Source: Actinoalloteichus fjordicus
GTDB taxonomy: Bacteria; Actinomycetota; Actinomycetes; Mycobacteriales; Pseudonocardiaceae
Direction of reading: 5' to 3'
NCBI RefSeq assembly: GCF_001941625.1
Contig: NZ_CP016076.1
Location: 4,092,001 to 4,156,000, forward strand
DNA length: 64,000 nucleotides
Shown here: piece by piece, positions 54,999-63,739 of the stretch
Layout of the letters: every line of letters begins with the position of its first letter
How positions within the stretch are numbered: position 1 is the stretch's first letter
The notes under the pieces: model-generated
The model's input: the letters and a program-made list of their open reading frames with translations, nothing else
What the model was told of the DNA's origin: nothing
Database searches by the model: none
Position numbers and translations under genes: made by a program

Positions 54999-56601
54999 CC
55001 GCCGTCTCCTTCTTCCGAGCCTTCCAGCCGCGCAACAGCAGCCGCCGGGCCAGCTCGATCGCCTTGACGTCTTCCGGCGAGCGGGCATAGTCCTCGGTCA
55101 ACTCGGAGTAGCTCCGCAACGCAATCCGGATGAACAGGTTCCTCGGATGCTCCTCAGGCGGCTCGGCCGCCGTGACCGTCGCCCAGAACCGCGACTCGGC
55201 CTGGGCCCAGTACCGCGCCATGCCGGGATGCAGCCACGGAACGCCCTGATCACGGGGCTTCGTCTTCAGCGGGCTCCGCGTGATCCCCGCCCACGCTGCG
55301 GAGAACGCGGCATGCAGGCTCGCCCCGACCGACTCGGCGGCGTCGATCGCCGTGGTCACCCGGACCGCGCGTTCGTCGTCGCCTGCTGTGAGCAGGCGCA
55401 GAACCGGCGGAGTAGTGCCGCTGAAATACTGCCGATCCTTCGCCTGCGACCGCTCCTGATCGAACCCGAGAGCCCGAATCCGCACCGAGTCGACATCGAC
55501 CGGGCTGCCGTCGTAGGCCAGCTCGGCGAGCGTGTCGAAGACCGCCGGACGCCGCCGTTTCGCCCTGGCAGGGTCGGACCTCCTGCCCACCAAAGCGTCG
55601 AGATCCCGCCAGACGGCGCGATCCGCCGAGGCGTACTCCGCGAACACCGTGTTCGGGTCCTTGGAGTTGGCCCGATGGATCAGGAACGGATCGAGCGCCG
55701 GGACCGGCTCCTGCCGGGACGCCCAGGTGATGCGTGCATCGACCACCGCGCGCCCGTCATCCGACGGCGTCAACAGCACGGCATGACGAGCCCGGCCGAC
55801 GAGCATCCGGGCGATCCCGCGCGGCGCAGGCGTCACCCCGAGCGGATCGGGATACTCGTCCAGTTCCCACGGAGCGTGGTCATCGGCGTCGGAGGGCAGG
55901 AACGGCAGCCCGATCAACAGCGTCTCGAACAGCGTCGCGCCCCAGGGATGAAACGAGGTCGTCCCCCGCAACGGGCTGGTCCGCGTGTCGGCGACGGGCT
56001 TGGCCTGCCCTGGCGTCCACCGCGACGTGCATCGGCCGCCCGGCCCGTAGTACAGCCAGGTGAGCAGCGCGGCGAAGGCCTCGGCGGCGGGCGCGGGCGG
56101 CGGCTCGTCATCGGTGGTGTGGCTCTGCCAGACGAACGACTGCCCCGCCGAGCGACCCACCATCAACTTGTTCACCCCCGAGGAGGCCGGCGAACCGTTG
56201 GTGTTCCGGCACTCCGTCGACAGCCGGGCGTCCTGCAGGAACGGCCGATCCCCGAAGAGATCGAACCGTCCCGGGTACCGCGCGAGATAGCGGTCGATCT
56301 CCACCGGATCAAGGCGCCCCGCGCGCAACACCTCGTCTCGCCGATCACACCACGATTCGACCTCGTCAATCTTGTCGAGCCCCGTCACCCGCGCGGTCAG
56401 CACCGCGAGGATGCGCAGCAGCCCCGATACGGCGGGCGGGGACGACAGGTCCACGTCGGTGATCTCGTGGGCATAAACCAGAAGTTGGCGCAGGCTCACC
56501 ACCTCACCGGGGCCGTCGACCGTCGGCGGCGGGTCGCGGTCGGGAGACCACCGAACCGGGCAGAGTTCTTCACTGAGCAGATCGAACATCGACGTCGACA
56601 T
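54991..56601 (-). CDS. cse1: Cse1 (CasA, Cas8e) Cascade large subunit
   Basis: A 536-residue protein. FDLLSEELCPVRW at the N-terminus, RYPGRFDLFGDRPFLQDARL, NKLMVGRSAGQSFVWQSHTTD, AAEAFAALLTWLYYGPGGRC and PLRGTTSFHPWGATLFETLL are Cse1 landmarks. It recognises the PAM and recruits Cas3. It is the first gene of the seven-gene cas operon. The ATG at 56601 has only ACAGG upstream. Its upstream region contains repeat-derived elements and a partial pseudo-spacer target (56646-56810), pointing to RNA-guided control by Cascade itself. Confidence 0.96.
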   Translation of the reverse strand: MSTSMFDLLSEELCPVRWSPDRDPPPTVDGPGEVVSLRQLLVYAHEITDVDLSSPPAVSGLLRILAVLTARVTGLDKIDEVESWCDRRDEVLRAGRLDPVEIDRYLARYPGRFDLFGDRPFLQDARLSTECRNTNGSPASSGVNKLMVGRSAGQSFVWQSHTTDDEPPPAPAAEAFAALLTWLYYGPGGRCTSRWTPGQAKPVADTRTSPLRGTTSFHPWGATLFETLLIGLPFLPSDADDHAPWELDEYPDPLGVTPAPRGIARMLVGRARHAVLLTPSDDGRAVVDARITWASRQEPVPALDPFLIHRANSKDPNTVFAEYASADRAVWRDLDALVGRRSDPARAKRRRPAVFDTLAELAYDGSPVDVDSVRIRALGFDQERSQAKDRQYFSGTTPPVLRLLTAGDDERAVRVTTAIDAAESVGASLHAAFSAAWAGITRSPLKTKPRDQGVPWLHPGMARYWAQAESRFWATVTAAEPPEEHPRNLFIRIALRSYSELTEDYARSPEDVKAIELARRLLLRGWKARKKETADV

Positions 56602-56645
56602 CCTGTCGTGAGGCCGAATGCTGGTGGTGCGGAGCTAGGGTGTGG

Positions 56646-56723
56646 GCCGTCTCCACGGAGGTGGAGGTGGGTCGCTAGCGGCGTGGTCGCTCGACAGTTC
56701 TTCACGGACGTGAAGGTGAGGTG
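56646..56723 (+). ncRNA. Candidate CreR-like guide RNA gene (two degenerate repeats flanking a 20-nt pseudo-spacer)
   Basis: The first relic (56646-56674) aligns to the 29-base array repeats, with the stem CTCCAC-GGAG-GTGGAG and the handle GTGGGTCG. A 20-base pseudo-spacer begins CTAGCGGCGT (56675-56694). The second relic (56695-56723) has both arms changed together, CTTCAC and GTGAAG around GGAC, so the hairpin is preserved. Cas6e processing would give an RNA of about 49 bases with an 8-base handle. TAGGGT at 56636-56641 is a possible -10 box for plus-strand transcription; no clear -35 is visible. It lies antisense within the leader region of cse1. The role is inferred. Confidence 0.6.
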
Positions 56724-56771
56724 TGCAGCCGGGTTACGGCGAAGGCCTTCGTCACCTCAGCCAGCTCTATG

Positions 56772-56795
56772 AAGCTAGCTGCGTACTCGCTTACC
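56772..56795 (+). promoter_or_regulatory. Candidate Cascade-binding site matched by the pseudo-spacer
   Basis: AAG (56772-56774), the classic type I-E PAM, is followed by CTAGCTGCGTACTCGCT (56775-56791). This matches pseudo-spacer positions 1-5, 7-10 and 13-17, with mismatches at 6, 11 and 12. Position 6 is not read in type I-E pairing. The site is 174 bases upstream of the cse1 start codon, where the cas promoter could lie. Confidence 0.55.
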
Positions 56796-56810
56796 GCATG
56801 TAGAGATTAC
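56782..56810 (-). repeat. Possible third repeat relic, array 1 orientation
   Basis: On the minus strand the stretch starts GTAATCTCTAC, matching 9 of the first 11 bases of the array 1 repeat (GTGATCTCCAC). The second half does not preserve a clean stem. It overlaps the candidate Cascade-binding site. Low confidence. Confidence 0.3.
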
Positions 56811-57022
56811 ACCCTCAGTGCTGGATCGAACACCAGGGGTCAGAACACGAGATGGCGGACGCTCACCTGCCCGACCCGCTGAGGCGGTGCTTCTGCGACA
56901 TTGACCGACACCCTTCACGACCAGACGGCCACCGAGAGCGCCATCCCAGCCAACGTATCCGGTGACACCGACATATCGACGGGTGTCCGGGCCTGCGTAC
57001 TGATCTCTGTCCGTGCCATCTG

Positions 57023-57098
57023 AGAGGATTCGGCCATGAACCTCCCCCACCGCATCGAAAACGGTAAAACGGCTTCCTAAAACACCAGGTCGCGAAGG
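57023..57098 (+). promoter_or_regulatory. Leader of array 2
   Basis: The 76 bases before the first repeat share GAGGAT, ATGAAC and the ungapped 43-base block CGAAAACGGT...CAGGTCGCGAAGG with the leader of array 3. The block alone also matches array 1. It marks the leader end and thus the plus-strand orientation of the array. Confidence 0.85.
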
Positions 57099-58648
57099 GT
57101 GCTCTCCACCCGTGTGGAGGTTGGTCGGTGCCCCTTTTCGCTGATCACGGCCCTGGTCGGTGCTCTCCACCCGTGTGGAGGTTGGTCGTCGTGACCGACA
57201 TCGTGGCAGCGATCGACGCGGTGCTCTCCACCCGTGTGGAGGTTGGTCGTCACCGGTGGCCGTCGCGGCGGTCCAAGTGCAGTGCTCTCCACCCGTGTGG
57301 AGGTTGGTCGGCGCGGTCGACCGCGCGCGCACTGCCTGGTCAGTGCTCTCCACCCGTGTGGAGGTTGGTCGTCCGCCGTGGAGTACGACACCGGTCTGAC
57401 CACGTGCTCTCCACCCGTGTGGAGGTTGGTCGTGCCGTGCCCTGTTGGCGGCGTGGTGCAGGGCGTGCTCTCCACCCGTGTGGAGGTTGGTCGCGGAAAC
57501 CCGATTCCTCAGTCATCGAAATTCACGTGCTCTCCACCCGTGTGGAGGTTGGTCGCAGGCGTCCGAGCTGCTCAAGGCGGCGCACCCGTGCTCTCCACCC
57601 GTGTGGAGGTTGGTCGTGCTGTCCAGCCGCCGACCCGACCCGAGCCTGTGCTCTCCACCCGTGTGGAGGTTGGTCGCCGGGACATTCTCTGGTGACGACC
57701 GTAGGGAGGTGCTCTCCACCCGTGTGGAGGTTGGTCGCGACATGGGATGGCTCCCTTCCAGCCCCCGGAGTGCTCTCCACCCGTGTGGAGGTTGGTCGTC
57801 CGTTGACCACGTCGCTAACCCCCGCTGGACGTGCTCTCCACCCGTGTGGAGGTTGGTCGGGGTGGACCGGCCGTCTGCTTGGCCGCGCTGGGTGCTCTCC
57901 ACCCGTGTGGAGGTTGGTCGCGGTGGATCTCGGTCCAGTCGATGCCGACGTGTGCTCTCCACCCGTGTGGAGGTTGGTCGACGTTGTGCCGGGTCACGCC
58001 CAGCTCGGAGCGTGCTCTCCACCCGTGTGGAGGTTGGTCGTCCGGCCGCCCGTGCTTCAGCGGACGTATGCCGTGCTCTCCACCCGTGTGGAGGTTGGTC
58101 GTCTCGGATGCCGAGCCTGTCCCATGCGGTGATGTGCTCTCCACCCGTGTGGAGGTTGGTCGCGGCTGTATCCGGGGGGGAGGTTGCCTGATCCGGTGCT
58201 CTCCACCCGTGTGGAGGTTGGTCGGCGCCGTTATGCATGGGACAACCGCCACGATCGTGCTCTCCACCCGTGTGGAGGTTGGTCGTCACGCGGGTCGATC
58301 ATCATCATCGTGACTCGTGCTCTCCACCCGTGTGGAGGTTGGTCGCCTGTGGAGAGGGCCGATCCGACGTCGCGCCGTGCTCTCCACCCGTGTGGAGGTT
58401 GGTCGAGACCGGGCGACGGCCCGCACGCGCAGGCGCTCGTGCTCTCCACCCGTGTAGAGGTTGGTCGCGAAACCCTGGACGGGTCCGTTTCCGCTGGTCG
58501 TGCTCTCCACCCGTTGAGGTTGGTCGATCCGCCGATGTACTGCTGCCACAGCTCCGGCGTGCTCTCCACCCGTGTGGAGGTTGGTCGCTGTACGGACTGA
58601 CGGGCGTGCCGCAGTGGGGGTGCTCTCCACGCCTGTGGACGCTGGTCG
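57099..58648 (+). CRISPR. CRISPR array 2 (type I-E; 26 repeats, 25 spacers)
   Basis: 29-base repeats of form GTGCT + CTCCAC + CCGT + GTGGAG + GTTGGTCG begin at 57099, 57160, 57221 and so on to 58620. Spacers are mostly 32 bases, a few 31 or 33. The leader is at the left. Repeats are identical up to 58405; then comes one with G to A in the stem (58439), one with a two-base deletion (58500-58526), one intact (58559), and a worn terminal repeat (58620-58648), the normal picture at the old end. The array is 20 bases from the convergent stop of cas3. Confidence 0.98.
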
Positions 58649-58667
58649 ACACACCGCGCTCAGCCCT

Positions 58668-61478
58668 TCACTCCGCCTTGACCTCCACCAACCCCCGATC
58701 CGCATCGAGCACGAACTCCCGATCCCCGATGCGTGCAGTCCCGATCTGCCCCGCCTCGTCGACCGAGTGCCGCAGCAGCACCAGGTCGCCCAGCGGCCAG
58801 ATGTCCCGCCACGGCGACGGGAGGACGTGGTCCTCGCCTCGCCCGAGGACGAGATGTCCGGAGACCGGAATCGTGTGACGCATGACGGAGATCAGTTCGG
58901 CGCGGGAGAGTCGCCCCTGCGCATCCGGCACCGGCAGCGTCTCGCCGTTGGGTCCGCCGAGTCGGAGTGCACCGTCGACTCCCTCATAGCAGGGCAGAAC
59001 TCGCACCGAGTCGGCATTGAAACGGGTGGCCGCGTGGTCCTCCGGCGGCATGTCCCCTGCGGACAGTTCGGCCAGCCTCAGCAGGCGGGAGGGCTCCGGA
59101 ATCCGTCGGTTGTGGGCGAACTGTTGTTCCACCATCACGTCCGCGCCGCGCTCGACCTCGGCCTTCTCGAAGCCGATGAGCAGTGGATCTTCATACGCCG
59201 GGAAATCGCCGGGGTTGCCACGGTCGACCATCTCCTGCACGTCGTCGGGAATGGTGATGCCGCCCGTCTCCCGCTCCCGCAGCAGCCGCTCGGCGCGGAT
59301 CAGCGCCGCCGCCGGATAGACGTAGCTCCAGGCATCAGGGATGCGCGTCAGATCCGCCTCCGGAGCGGTGAGCACCACCATGCGTCGAGGTTCGTTCCCG
59401 ACGGCCGCCGCCCATGCCGGACGGGCGGCGTCCCGAACGGGGTGGCGGTGCAGACGTCCTGCGCGTTGGAGCAGGAGTTCGATCGGTGCGAGGTCGCTGA
59501 CGAGGAAGTCGACGTCGAGGTCGAGGCTCTGCTCGATGACCTGGGTGGCCACCAGGATCAGCCGCTCCGGCCGGGCGCCGTCTCGACCCAGGACGCTGGT
59601 GGCCTCGGCCGTGATCTGCTCCCGTTGCCAGGCCGGAAAACGCGAGTGCAGCAGTACGATTCTGGGCCGCTGCGGCTCCGGGAGGGCTTCGCGCCACGCG
59701 ACCAGCGCACCCCAGGTCTGCTGCGCCTGCGCGACGGTGGTGCAGATGACGGCAGCGCACCCACCCTGAGCAGCCAGGGCGGTGAACTCCGGCGTCACCG
59801 CCGAGAGCCGAGCAGGCTGCCCGTCCGCGCCGAACTCGACCAGTCGCAGTTCCAACTGGAGTCTGCGTCGCTGCTCCGCCGGGAACGGCAGCGCATGAGA
59901 GACCGGGGGCGTGCCGCGTTGGACGTAGGTCCAGCCCGGATAGGGCACCACCGGCTGCGGCAGCGTTCCCGGCGCGCTGCTCCCCCGGTAGGCGGCGGCC
60001 AGTTCGGCTGCCACGTGGGCGGGCAGGGTCGCCGAGAGCAGGACGACGGGGACGCGCAGTTCGCCCAGCCAGCCCAGCAGGGTGACCAACAGACTCCGCA
60101 TATACGGGCCGAACGCATGAACCTCGTCGATCACGACCGTCTTGCCCGCCAGCGCAAACATCCGCAGCGCGTTGTGTCGGGTCGGCAGCACGGCCAACAG
60201 GGCCTGGTCGATGGTGCCGATGCCCACGCCTGCGAGCAGGCCGCGCTTACGCCCCCGCATCCATTCCGGGAAACGGGCGCGGGTCTCCCGGTCGCCCGAG
60301 ATCTCCTCAACCGAGGTCGCCTTCGCGATCATCTCGTCCACCGGGCTCAACCACGCCATACCGTGCAGGAGCGCCTGCGAGACATCGCCGACGCCGCGCC
60401 GGGCGAGATACCGCGCGACGCGGGTGAACATCTGATCCGCCGTGGCCGTGGTGGGCAGCGCCAGGTAGAGCCCCGCACGTCCCGCCGCCGCACCCAGGAC
60501 ACGCGCCGAGAACAGCGCGGCCTCGGTCTTGCCGAAGCCGGTGGGCGCGGCGATCATGAGCAGCCCCGGCCCGGTCACCGCCGAGGGCAACTGCTCGGCC
60601 AGACTCGCCTGCAGCACATTGGGTGGGAACGCCGGAAACTCCTCGGCGAAGGAGCCTGACCGCAACCGGAGGCGGGTCAGCCCCGCCTTGTCGAGCAGGC
60701 CGGGCGCCGCCGAAACACAGCCGTCGAAGAATCGGCGCAACTCGACGACCGTGCCTGAGCGGGGGACGTCGTCGAGTCTGGTCTTGATGTAGGGGGTTTG
60801 GCTGGCGAGCCAGTCGGCCAGCATGACCAGCCCCGCCACAGCGACCGCCGACGGCCTGCTCAGGGTGGTCACGGGAACGGCAGGCCGGAGGATCTCCACA
60901 AGCACGTTCATCGTCGCGACCCGCTGCTCGTCCCATTTCCCGGAGCCGAGTCCGAGGAATGGCAGCTTCGCAGGCCGCAGATCACCCGGATCGATGCGAT
61001 GGAACCGGCCGTGATGCCCGCCCAGCAGCTCCGCGATCAGCCGCGCCAACGGACGCCGCCCGCCGGGATAACCGAGCCTTTCCAACGCGGAGGCCAGCCA
61101 GAGGTTCGCGACGCGGTCGTGTCCGGGCGTCTCATGGCCCGGCGGTGGATATCCGGCGGGCAGTCCGAGCTGCGCCTGGAAATGAGCCGTCAGTTTCCCG
61201 ATGTCGTGCAGCGCGGCCCAGAACTCCACCGTCCGCCCGGTATCGGCCACGGACAGACCCAATTCCCCCGCGATCTGCTCGCGGAATCCCGGTGCCACCA
61301 TGTCGGCCCAGAGCGCCCGCGCCACTGCGGCGGTGTCGAGCAGGTGGCAGATCAGCGGGTACGGCGTGCCGAGCCCGTGCTCCTTCCCCCACAGCACCAG
61401 GTCGAGCAGCTCCCGGTGAGCGCCCGCCTCGTTCCCGCCTGCGCCCGCACCGCACGAACCGTCACCATCGGTGCTCAC
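58668..61478 (-). CDS. cas3: Cas3 nuclease-helicase
   Basis: A 936-residue protein. The N-terminal HD nuclease has YPLICHLLDTA, FWAALHDIGK and GGHHGRFH. The SF2 helicase has Walker A APTGFGKTEAAL, a DEVH box (VVIDEVHAFG), SATLPA, and motif VI region LIQRAGRLHRH-like (ELLLQRAGRLHRHP). It degrades Cascade-bound DNA. Two GTG starts are possible, 61487 and 61478; the second is favoured because AGGG lies at a suitable distance upstream. Unlike the usual single operon, cas3 is separated from cse1 by array 2 and has its own promoter, divergent from the array 3 leader 76 bases away. Confidence 0.96.
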   Translation of the reverse strand: MSTDGDGSCGAGAGGNEAGAHRELLDLVLWGKEHGLGTPYPLICHLLDTAAVARALWADMVAPGFREQIAGELGLSVADTGRTVEFWAALHDIGKLTAHFQAQLGLPAGYPPPGHETPGHDRVANLWLASALERLGYPGGRRPLARLIAELLGGHHGRFHRIDPGDLRPAKLPFLGLGSGKWDEQRVATMNVLVEILRPAVPVTTLSRPSAVAVAGLVMLADWLASQTPYIKTRLDDVPRSGTVVELRRFFDGCVSAAPGLLDKAGLTRLRLRSGSFAEEFPAFPPNVLQASLAEQLPSAVTGPGLLMIAAPTGFGKTEAALFSARVLGAAAGRAGLYLALPTTATADQMFTRVARYLARRGVGDVSQALLHGMAWLSPVDEMIAKATSVEEISGDRETRARFPEWMRGRKRGLLAGVGIGTIDQALLAVLPTRHNALRMFALAGKTVVIDEVHAFGPYMRSLLVTLLGWLGELRVPVVLLSATLPAHVAAELAAAYRGSSAPGTLPQPVVPYPGWTYVQRGTPPVSHALPFPAEQRRRLQLELRLVEFGADGQPARLSAVTPEFTALAAQGGCAAVICTTVAQAQQTWGALVAWREALPEPQRPRIVLLHSRFPAWQREQITAEATSVLGRDGARPERLILVATQVIEQSLDLDVDFLVSDLAPIELLLQRAGRLHRHPVRDAARPAWAAAVGNEPRRMVVLTAPEADLTRIPDAWSYVYPAAALIRAERLLRERETGGITIPDDVQEMVDRGNPGDFPAYEDPLLIGFEKAEVERGADVMVEQQFAHNRRIPEPSRLLRLAELSAGDMPPEDHAATRFNADSVRVLPCYEGVDGALRLGGPNGETLPVPDAQGRLSRAELISVMRHTIPVSGHLVLGRGEDHVLPSPWRDIWPLGDLVLLRHSVDEAGQIGTARIGDREFVLDADRGLVEVKAE

Positions 61479-61554
61479 GGCGAGCACCCTAGATGAACCC
61501 GCCGACAGTTCTTACGGCCTACCGGAGTCCGAGTTCGGTGTCAGCAGGGTCTGC

Positions 61555-61630
61555 GAGGATATGCGTCATGAACGCACACCGCTGCGGCGAAAACGGTCAA
61601 ACGGCCTTCTAAAACCGCAGGTCGCGAAGG
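61555..61630 (+). promoter_or_regulatory. Leader of array 3
   Basis: It holds GAGGAT, ATGAAC and the conserved 43-base block (CGAAAACGGTCAA ... GCAGGTCGCGAAGG), 38 of 43 identical to the leader of array 2 and ungapped. It fixes the leader end and orientation of array 3. Confidence 0.85.
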
Positions 61631-62931
61631 GTGCTCTCCACGGACGTGGAGGTTGGTCGCGTCCTCGGAATGAAGCTCGGCCAGATAAGCGTGCTCTCCA
61701 CGGACGTGGAGGTTGGTCGCACGCCTACGAGGACCCCTGCCCCGAGGCGTAGTGCTCTCCACGGACGTGGAGGTTGGTCGTCGTGGTGATCACGCCCAGC
61801 GTGGTCGTGCTGGTGCTCTCCACGGACGTGGAGGTTGGTCGAGGTCGCTGTCGAGGTCGAGGGTGACTACGGCGTGCTCTCCACGGACGTGGAGGTTGGT
61901 CGCCGCCGATCACGCACCGACGACACGCACCGCTGTGCTCTCCACGGACGTGGAGGTTGGTCGATCTGCCGTCGTTTTCTCGCTCACGGTGCGGGGTGCT
62001 CTCCACGGACGTGGAGGTTGGTCGCCCGGCAAGGAATCGGTCTGCATCATCGGCGAGTGCTCTCCACGGACGTGGAGGTTGGTCGACCTCCCCCAGAGTG
62101 GTGTTGACGTGGCCGATGTGCTCTCCACGGACGTGGAGGTTGGTCGGGGAGATGGCGGCGTCGGGCATGATGGCAGGCGTGCTCTCCACGGACGTGGAGG
62201 TTGGTCCGACCTGGCGGCGGCGGCAGGCCGGCGCGGTCCGTGCTCTCCACGGACGTGGAGGTTGGTCGGCGGGACGGGCTCGGGCAGGACACGAGTAGCG
62301 TGCTCTCCACGGACGTGGAGGTTGGTCGGTCGATCATTGATCGAACTGTTCTCAGTTGGTGTGCTCTCCACGGACGTGGAGGTTGGTCGCAACCCGCGCG
62401 CCCACCCGAGCCGGTCTTCGCGTGCTCTCCACGGACGTGGAGGTTGGTCGGACATCGTCGCCGGGATCTTCGCCAGCACCGCGTGCTCTCCACGGACGTG
62501 GAGGTTGGTCGTCGCTGCGGACCCGTTGACCAGAGGAGCAAGGTGCTCTCCACGGACGTGGAGGTTGGTCGCTGCTTCCCGTCCTCGTCGACGAAGTCTT
62601 TCTGTGCTCTCCACGGACGTGGAGGTTGGTCGTGACGGTCGTCGGGTCCTCGGGCACTGGCGGTGTGCTCTCCACGGACGTGGAGGTTGGTCGATGCGGC
62701 GGCGGGCGTGGTCCGAGCGGGATTTGTGCTCTCCGCAGACGTGGAGGTTGGTCGAAACCGGGTGCCCGATCATCGCGGTGACCACGTGCTCTCCGCAGAC
62801 GTGGAGGTTGGTCGTCTGTTGCGCAGAAGATTGACACTGATTGCCAGTGCTCTCCGCAGACGTGGAGGTTCGTGGCGACCGGGAGACCGAGAACGTCGAC
62901 AGCCGTCCTCCACCCATGTGGAGGCCTTCCA
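61631..62931 (+). CRISPR. CRISPR array 3 (type I-E; 21 repeats plus a terminal relic)
   Basis: Repeats of form GTGCT + CTCCAC + GGAC + GTGGAG + GTTGGTCG run from 61631 to 62875 with mostly 32-base spacers. The repeat at 62179 ends in C instead of G. The last three (62726, 62786, 62847) carry CTCCGC-AGAC-GTGGAG, which keeps the stem through a G-U pair; the very last also has a changed handle (GTTCGTGG). A further relic at about 62903-62931 contains CTCCACCCATGTGGAG, closer to the loop of array 2. Confidence 0.98.
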
Positions 62932-63035
62932 GCGCTGCACCACATCCCGCACCACCTGACGGCCGAACACCCGCCGCCCCCGCCAGCCGCCGCATCCTGG
63001 CAGAGGAAACGTGAACTCTCTGCGAGAATGCCCCC

Positions 63036-63701
63036 GTGGAGGACGAGCAGATCGAGGTACGCATCGGCGATCGTGAGCGCCGGAGTGTGGACGCCCGCTT
63101 GCGGGCGGCGCTGGACGACGGTGTTCTGACGTTGACCGAGTATGACGAGCGGACGGCGAAATGCTGGGCCGCGCGCACCCGGGAGGAACTGCGGCTGCTC
63201 ACGCGCGACCTTCCGGAGCCCGCAGCCGAGAACGGCGCCGAGGGCACGACCTCCACGGCGCCGCAGACTGCCCCGCGAACGACTCCCACCAAATCAGACG
63301 AGGACGACGAGGACGAGGCGAAACCCGGCATCGTCTCGCGCGTCGTCGGCGGGCTGGTCACCGGCGTCCTGGTGGCGGCCGGGGCGTTCCTCGGCTGGCA
63401 GGTCATCGACTCTGATGACGGCGCTGCGGTCTTCGGTCGCCAGACCGTCCACGTCGTGGAGGGTCAGGAGTCCGTCGACGTCGGCGCGCTGTTCGGTCGG
63501 GTGGAGATCGTCGTCCCGGAGGGTATGCGGGCTCGGACGTCGGGCATGTTGGTGTTCGGCCGAACGGACTGTGAGCTGGCCTGCGCCAACGATGCAGGCA
63601 CGGAGGACGTCGTCGTCAATGTGACCGGCGGGCTCGCGCGCGTCGACATTCTCACCCCGGCGGAATTCGCCGAGGAAGAGGCCGACGACGAGGACGACTG
63701 A
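63036..63701 (+). CDS. DUF1707 (SHOCT-like) membrane protein with C-terminal LiaF-like domain
   Basis: A 221-residue protein. IRIGDRERRSVDARLRAALDDGVLTLTEYDERTAKCWAARTREEL-type sequence (residues about 7-58) is the DUF1707 domain; here it reads VRIGDRERRSVDARL. An acidic linker (63-95) is followed by one membrane helix (VVGGLVTGVLVAAGAFLGW) and an extracellular part with VDVGALFGRVEIVVPEGM, typical of LiaF-like beta-helix tails. It is likely involved in envelope stress sensing. The start is GTG at 63036 with a weak ribosome binding site. Unrelated to the CRISPR locus except by position. Confidence 0.78.
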   Translation: MEDEQIEVRIGDRERRSVDARLRAALDDGVLTLTEYDERTAKCWAARTREELRLLTRDLPEPAAENGAEGTTSTAPQTAPRTTPTKSDEDDEDEAKPGIVSRVVGGLVTGVLVAAGAFLGWQVIDSDDGAAVFGRQTVHVVEGQESVDVGALFGRVEIVVPEGMRARTSGMLVFGRTDCELACANDAGTEDVVVNVTGGLARVDILTPAEFAEEEADDEDD

Positions 63702-63739
63702 GTCGTTCGAACCCGCGCGGCGTCGAGCCCGCCCCGTCC

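Larger units (their letters stand above)
56602..57022. other. Intergenic region upstream of the cas operon
   Basis: The gap between cse1 and the array 2 leader holds the two repeat relics with pseudo-spacer (56646-56723), the candidate target (56772-56795) and a weaker third relic (56782-56810). From 56824 to 57022 nothing was recognised. No protein-coding frame with a plausible start was found, in particular no small hydrophobic toxin gene of the CreT kind. Confidence 0.5.

Noticed and set aside
56602-57022. A toxin gene making the repeat relics a CreTA toxin-antitoxin module
   Set aside because: No small hydrophobic or rare-codon mini-frame with a start signal was found next to the relics, and the partial target lies upstream of cse1, which fits cas autorepression better.
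57128-58313. Overlapping frames with repeated CSPPVWRLV, LSTRVEVGR and NLHTGGEH peptides
   Set aside because: These are translations of CRISPR repeats and spacers of array 2, not proteins with tandem repeats.
58572-60659. 695-codon open frame on the plus strand
   Set aside because: It starts in the trailer of array 2 and runs antisense to cas3; it shows no domain.
61713-62834. Frames with repeated LSTDVEVGR and CSPRTWRLV peptides
   Set aside because: Translations of array 3.
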